DNA from: Bacteroidales bacterium
GTDB taxonomy: Bacteria; Bacteroidota; Bacteroidia; Bacteroidales; F082
NCBI GenBank assembly: GCA_017537965.1
Contig: JAFYJV010000018.1
Coordinates: 124,001 to 188,000 of the forward strand
DNA length: 64,000 nucleotides
Direction: 5' to 3'
Numbering within the stretch: the stretch's first letter is position 1; every line of letters begins with the position of its first letter. This document shows, one piece after another, positions 60,545 to 64,000 of the stretch. The position numbers were made by a program, and so were the translations under genes. Under the pieces are notes generated by a model, which did no database searches, was not told the origin of the DNA, and saw only the letters and a program-made list of their open reading frames with translations.

Positions 60545-62134
60545 ATGGCTGAAGAACAACAACAGGAAATTCAAGTCAAGTCGGTGGAGCGTGAGTTGGT
60601 GATCAACTCCCACGCTTCTGAGGTTGACATCGCTCTGTTGGAGGACAAGATACTTGTCGAACTTCACAAAGAGAAGACTAATAACCAGTTTGCGGTTGGA
60701 GACGTGTATCTGGGACGTGTCAAGAAGATCCTTCCGGGCCTGAACGCCGCTTTTGTGGACGTGGGTTATGAGAAGGAAGCCTTCCTGCACTATCTGGACC
60801 TCGGTCCGCAGATCAAGTCCCTGCTCAAATTCAAGAACATGCTCACCTCGGGCAAGCCGGGTGAGATGACGATGGACAAGTTCAAGCTGGAACCTGACAT
60901 CGACAAGAGTGGCAAGATAGCGTCGATCCTGAACGCCGGTGACCTCATCCCGGTCCAGATCGCCAAGGAGCCCATCTCCACGAAAGGTCCGCGTATCTCC
61001 GCCGAGATCTCTTTCGCCGGACGCTATCTCGTCTTGGTGCCGTTCTCGAACCGCATTTCGGTATCCCAAAAAATCCGCAGCGGCGAAGAAAGAAGCCGAC
61101 TGAAACGCCTGATCCAAAGCATCCGCCCCGCCAATTACGGAGTCATCATCCGCACCGTGGCCGAAAACAAGAAAGTGGCCGACCTTGACGCCGACCTCAA
61201 GACCTTGGTTGACAAGTGGGAGCGTTGCGTCTCCGAGATGACCAAGATGACATCCTCGGGACGCATGGTCAGCGAACAGGACCAGACCACAGTCATGCTG
61301 CGTGATTTATTGAATGAGTCGTTCAACAACATCTACATGAACGACGAGGCACTCTATGAAGAAATTCGGAGTTACATCCAGACCATCGCGCCACAGAAGA
61401 CCGAGATCGTCAAGCTGTACAAGGGCAAGGAGCCCATCTTCGACAACTTCGGCGTCTCCAAGCAGATCAAGGGTCTTTTCGGCAAAGTGGTCACCATCAG
61501 AAACGGTGTTTACCTCATCATTGAACACACCGAGGCCATGCACGTCATCGACGTCAACAGCGGCCACCGCGTCAACAAGGAGAACACCCAGGAAGAAAAC
61601 GCCCTTCTGGTCAACATCGAAGCGGCGAAGGAAATTGCCCGACAGCTGCGTCTGCGCGACATGGGAGGCATCATCATTGTCGATTTCATTGACATGCGGG
61701 AAGCCAACCACCGCAAGGAACTCTTCGACGTGCTTTGCGCCGAGATGGCCCGCGACCGTGCCAAGCACACCATCCTCCCAGCCACCAAGTTTGGGCTTAT
61801 CCAGATCACACGCCAGCGTGTACGCCCCGCCACGGAAGTACAAGTACAGGAAAAATGCCCTGTGTGCGACGGCGAAGGCAAGATCCGTCCTGCCATCCTT
61901 TACATTGACGAAATCGAAAACAACCTCAAGTACCTGCTGCTCGATCAGAACGAGAACCACATCACCCTCCAGGTTCACCCGTTCATCGGCGCCTACCTCA
62001 CCAAAGGCTGGTTTTCGATCCGACGCAAGTGGATGAAGAAATACGGCAAGTCATTCAAAGTAGAGTCCGTAGAAGACTTCCACATGCTTCAGTACAACTT
62101 CCGCAACGCCAACGGCGACGATATCAAAATTTGA
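60545..62134 (+). CDS. rng: Ribonuclease E/G family protein
   Basis: 529 residues. S1 domain (about 38-140, VGDVYLGRVKKILPGLNAAFVDVG), RNase-H-like region with catalytic Asps in VIDVNSG and IIIVDFIDM, and the zinc-link CPVCDGEG. The E/G family endonuclease acts in rRNA maturation and mRNA decay. The length without a long C-terminal scaffold is closer to RNase G. It lies between the HU operon terminator and its own terminator. Confidence 0.92.
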   Translation: MAEEQQQEIQVKSVERELVINSHASEVDIALLEDKILVELHKEKTNNQFAVGDVYLGRVKKILPGLNAAFVDVGYEKEAFLHYLDLGPQIKSLLKFKNMLTSGKPGEMTMDKFKLEPDIDKSGKIASILNAGDLIPVQIAKEPISTKGPRISAEISFAGRYLVLVPFSNRISVSQKIRSGEERSRLKRLIQSIRPANYGVIIRTVAENKKVADLDADLKTLVDKWERCVSEMTKMTSSGRMVSEQDQTTVMLRDLLNESFNNIYMNDEALYEEIRSYIQTIAPQKTEIVKLYKGKEPIFDNFGVSKQIKGLFGKVVTIRNGVYLIIEHTEAMHVIDVNSGHRVNKENTQEENALLVNIEAAKEIARQLRLRDMGGIIIVDFIDMREANHRKELFDVLCAEMARDRAKHTILPATKFGLIQITRQRVRPATEVQVQEKCPVCDGEGKIRPAILYIDEIENNLKYLLLDQNENHITLQVHPFIGAYLTKGWFSIRRKWMKKYGKSFKVESVEDFHMLQYNFRNANGDDIKI

Positions 62135-62160
62135 TTGCCGGAATGTTGGAAAAATCCATT

Positions 62161-62193
62161 GTAGAGACGCAAGCATTGCGTCTCTACTTTTTT
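62161..62193 (+). terminator. Intrinsic terminator of rng
   Basis: 12-bp stem GTAGAGACGCAA / TTGCGTCTCTAC with loop GCA and a T-run. Confidence 0.85.
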
Positions 62194-62195
62194 AT

Positions 62196-62203
62196 TATCT
62201 TTG
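62196..62203 (+). promoter_or_regulatory. Predicted -7 box for trpS
   Basis: The plus strand reads TATCTTTG followed by CA, 40 bases before ATG 62243, immediately after the rng terminator. Confidence 0.5.
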
Positions 62204-62221
62204 CAAGCAATTTCCACTATT

Positions 62222-62245
62222 CAACAACTCAACAACTCAACAATG
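62222..62245 (+). repeat. CAACAANN octamer array running into the trpS start
   Basis: 8-mers CAACAACT, CAACAACT, CAACAATG in tandem; the third contains the ATG itself. Confidence 0.65.
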
Positions 62246-63238
62246 AACAAAGATATCGTTCTGAGCGGCATCCGCCCAACAGGAAACCTTCATCTCGGCA
62301 ACTACTACGGCGCTGTCCGTAGCTTCGTCAAGATGCAGGAAGAATATAACTGCTACTTCTTCATCGCCGACTGGCACTCGTTGACCACACACCCCAAGCC
62401 GGAGAACATCCAGCGTTCGGCAAGGACCATCCTGGCTGAATACCTCGCCTGTGGCATCGACCCGGAGAAAGCCACCATCTATATCCAGAGCGACGTGCCC
62501 GAGACCATCGAGCTTTACCTGTACTTCAACATGAACGCCTATATCGGTGAGCTGGGCCGTGTCACCACCTTCAAGGAGAAGGCCCGCCAGCAACCCGACA
62601 ACGTCAACGCCGGATTGTTTACCTACCCGACGCTGATGGCTGCCGACATCCTGCAGCATCGCGCCAAATGGGTGCCTGTCGGAAAGGACCAGGAACAGAA
62701 CATGGAAATGGCCCGCAAGTGCGCCCGCCGCTTCAACAACATCTATGGCGTGGAGTTCTTCCCCGAGCCGCAGAACTACTACTTCGGCGGCGATGCCGTC
62801 AAGGTGCCGGGCCTCGATGGTAGCGGAAAGATGGGCAAGAGCGACGGGAACTGCATCTATCTCTTCGAAGATGAAAAAGTGGTGCGCAAGAAAGTGATGC
62901 GTGCCGTCACCGACAACGGTCCGCAAGAGCCCAACAGCCCCAAGCCGGAGGTCATCCAGAACCTCTTCACCATGATGGGCATCGTGTCGGAACCGGAGAC
63001 GGTGAAATATTTCGACGAGAAGTGGAACGACTGCACCTTGCGTTATGGCGACATGAAGAAACAGCTCGCTGAGGACATGGTGAAGACCCTGAACCCCATC
63101 CGTGAACGCATCCAGGAGTTTTCGTCCGACACGGAACGCCTTGACCGCATAGCTCGCCTCGGTGCAGAAAAGGCCCGCGAGAGTGCTGCCAAGACCCTTA
63201 ACGAAGTCCGTCAAATCATCGGCTTCCGTCCTTACTGA
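62243..63238 (+). CDS. trpS: Tryptophanyl-tRNA synthetase
   Basis: 331 residues from ATG 62243; the earlier in-frame start overlaps the octamer leader. Class I motifs: HLGN (HIGH type) in SGIRPTGNLHLGNYYGA, KMSKS type GKMGKSDG. GKDQEQNMEMARKCARRFN and LFTYPTLMAADIL are typical. Charges tRNA-Trp. Its leader ends with the octamer array. Confidence 0.96.
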   Translation: MNKDIVLSGIRPTGNLHLGNYYGAVRSFVKMQEEYNCYFFIADWHSLTTHPKPENIQRSARTILAEYLACGIDPEKATIYIQSDVPETIELYLYFNMNAYIGELGRVTTFKEKARQQPDNVNAGLFTYPTLMAADILQHRAKWVPVGKDQEQNMEMARKCARRFNNIYGVEFFPEPQNYYFGGDAVKVPGLDGSGKMGKSDGNCIYLFEDEKVVRKKVMRAVTDNGPQEPNSPKPEVIQNLFTMMGIVSEPETVKYFDEKWNDCTLRYGDMKKQLAEDMVKTLNPIRERIQEFSSDTERLDRIARLGAEKARESAAKTLNEVRQIIGFRPY

Positions 63239-63266
63239 CTTCTGTCTTCTAACTTCTGACTTCTGA
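63239..63266. repeat. Heptanucleotide array 9
   Basis: 7-mers CTTCTGT, CTTCTAA, CTTCTGA, CTTCTGA lie between the trpS stop and hflX start. Confidence 0.75.
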
Positions 63267-63269
63267 ATA

Positions 63270-64000
63270 ATGGGCGACTTTGTAACATACGAAAAAATAC
63301 CGGAAAGAGCGGTGCTGATAGCCGTAGCCAGCAAGAAGCAAACCCGTGAACGCACCGACGAATACCTCGACGAACTGGCATTCCTGTTGGAGACGGCCGG
63401 TGGCGTGCCCGGGGCGCGTTTCGTGCAGGCCATGGACCATCCTTCAAGCGTGAGTTATCTTGGTTCGGGCAAGTTGGAGGAGATCCACCAGTACATCAAG
63501 GCGGAGAACATCGAAATCGCTGTCATCGACGATGAGTTGAGCGCCACCCAGGCCCGTAACATGGAGCAAGCACTGGAGTGCCGTGTGCTTGACCGTACCA
63601 GCCTCATCCTCGATATCTTCGCTTCCAATGCGCACACTGCTCATGCTAAGGCACAAGTGGAGCTGGCGCAGTACCAATATTTGTTGCCTCGCCTAACCCG
63701 TATGTGGACCCACTTGGAACGCCAACGTGGCGGTATCGGTATGCGTGGCCCTGGTGAGACACAGATCGAGACCGACCGCCGTTTGATCTTGGATCGCATC
63801 TCCGCCTTGAAGGAGAAACTCAAGGAGATCGACATGCAGAAGACCGTGCAGCGCAAGAACCGTGGCAAGCTGGTGCGCGTGGCCCTTGTCGGCTATACCA
63901 ACGTAGGCAAGTCCACCATCATGAACCTGCTGAGCAAGTCGGAGGTCTATACCGAAAACAAGCTCTTTGCCACTTTGGATACCACGGTGCGCAAGGTGGT
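63270..64000 (+). CDS. hflX: GTPase HflX, 3' end cut by window edge
   Basis: Open from ATG 63270 to the right edge (243 codons seen, C-terminus missing). The HflX N-domain (LDELAFLLETAGG, GKLEEIHQYI, DRTSLILDIFASNAHTAHAKAQVELAQ), a helical linker with GMRGPGETQIETDRRL and the GTPase P-loop VGYTNVGKSTIM are present. HflX is a ribosome-splitting GTPase active under stress. Follows trpS by 31 bases, which hold only a heptamer array. Confidence 0.9.
   Translation, partial: MGDFVTYEKIPERAVLIAVASKKQTRERTDEYLDELAFLLETAGGVPGARFVQAMDHPSSVSYLGSGKLEEIHQYIKAENIEIAVIDDELSATQARNMEQALECRVLDRTSLILDIFASNAHTAHAKAQVELAQYQYLLPRLTRMWTHLERQRGGIGMRGPGETQIETDRRLILDRISALKEKLKEIDMQKTVQRKNRGKLVRVALVGYTNVGKSTIMNLLSKSEVYTENKLFATLDTTVRKV

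Overview
The window reads as a chromosome segment from a Bacteroidota bacterium, most likely an uncultured member of the Bacteroidales. Evidence: a gingipain-type (C25) protease with a type IX secretion C-terminal sorting domain, the mutY-ssb-gldE-gldD gene order, the LptD, DUF5686 and GatB/YqeY-type proteins of that phylum, and start codons that mostly lack a Shine-Dalgarno sequence but are preceded by the Bacteroides-type -7 promoter box TAnnTTTG. No CRISPR array, rRNA or replication origin was seen. Housekeeping DNA is of middling GC; two stretches (about 15.6-20.5 kb and 47.4-51.8 kb) are visibly AT-richer and hold defence-like genes.

Layout. 0-10.2 kb: envelope and housekeeping genes (a two-domain thioredoxin-fold protein, LptD, N-acetylmuramoyl-L-alanine amidase with SPOR-like tail, RidA, FtsB/DivIC, DUF5686, ApbE, an RluE-type pseudouridine synthase), closed by a terminator and tRNA-Lys. 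10.5-15.8 kb: a restriction-modification-like locus (split N6-adenine methylase pair, a 59-residue protein, GIY-YIG/helicase fusion) with a 111-nt nested inverted repeat in its leader. 15.9-20.4 kb: a RloA/RloB (AbiL-like) pair, an unrecognised cysteine-rich protein and a PD-(D/E)XK-like protein. 20.5-22.0 kb: an IS3-family element. 22.0-26.7 kb: a MacAB-TolC-type efflux operon. 26.8-33.3 kb: a small membrane protein, aquaporin, HemW, two MATE exporters, YqeY, a lipoprotein and tRNA-Ala. 33.4-39.4 kb: C25 protease, ElbB, Upp, GlyA. 39.6-42 kb: HipBA toxin-antitoxin and a DUF3089 hydrolase. 42-46.3 kb: TyrS, a LytS/LytTR two-component pair and a D-2-hydroxyacid dehydrogenase. 46.3-51.7 kb: a lipoprotein whose von Willebrand A domain appears circularly permuted, a transglutaminase-like protein, a Clp-fold serine protease with a small upstream partner, and an Abi_C plus GIY-YIG gene pair. 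51.9-64 kb: pyruvate:ferredoxin oxidoreductase, a Cys/His-rich lipoprotein, GldD, GldE, Ssb, MutY, HU, a 29-residue basic COX24-like protein, RNase E/G, TrpS and the start of HflX.

Features beyond ordinary annotation: a dispersed family of degenerate heptanucleotide tandem arrays between genes, also entering coding sequence (HemW, GldE, the dehydrogenase); an octanucleotide CAACAANN array ending at the start codons of three unrelated genes; promoters placed so close to ATG that the mRNAs should be leaderless; and two defence neighbourhoods with components I could not assign to a described system. All calls rest on reading sequence and motifs; no database search was possible.
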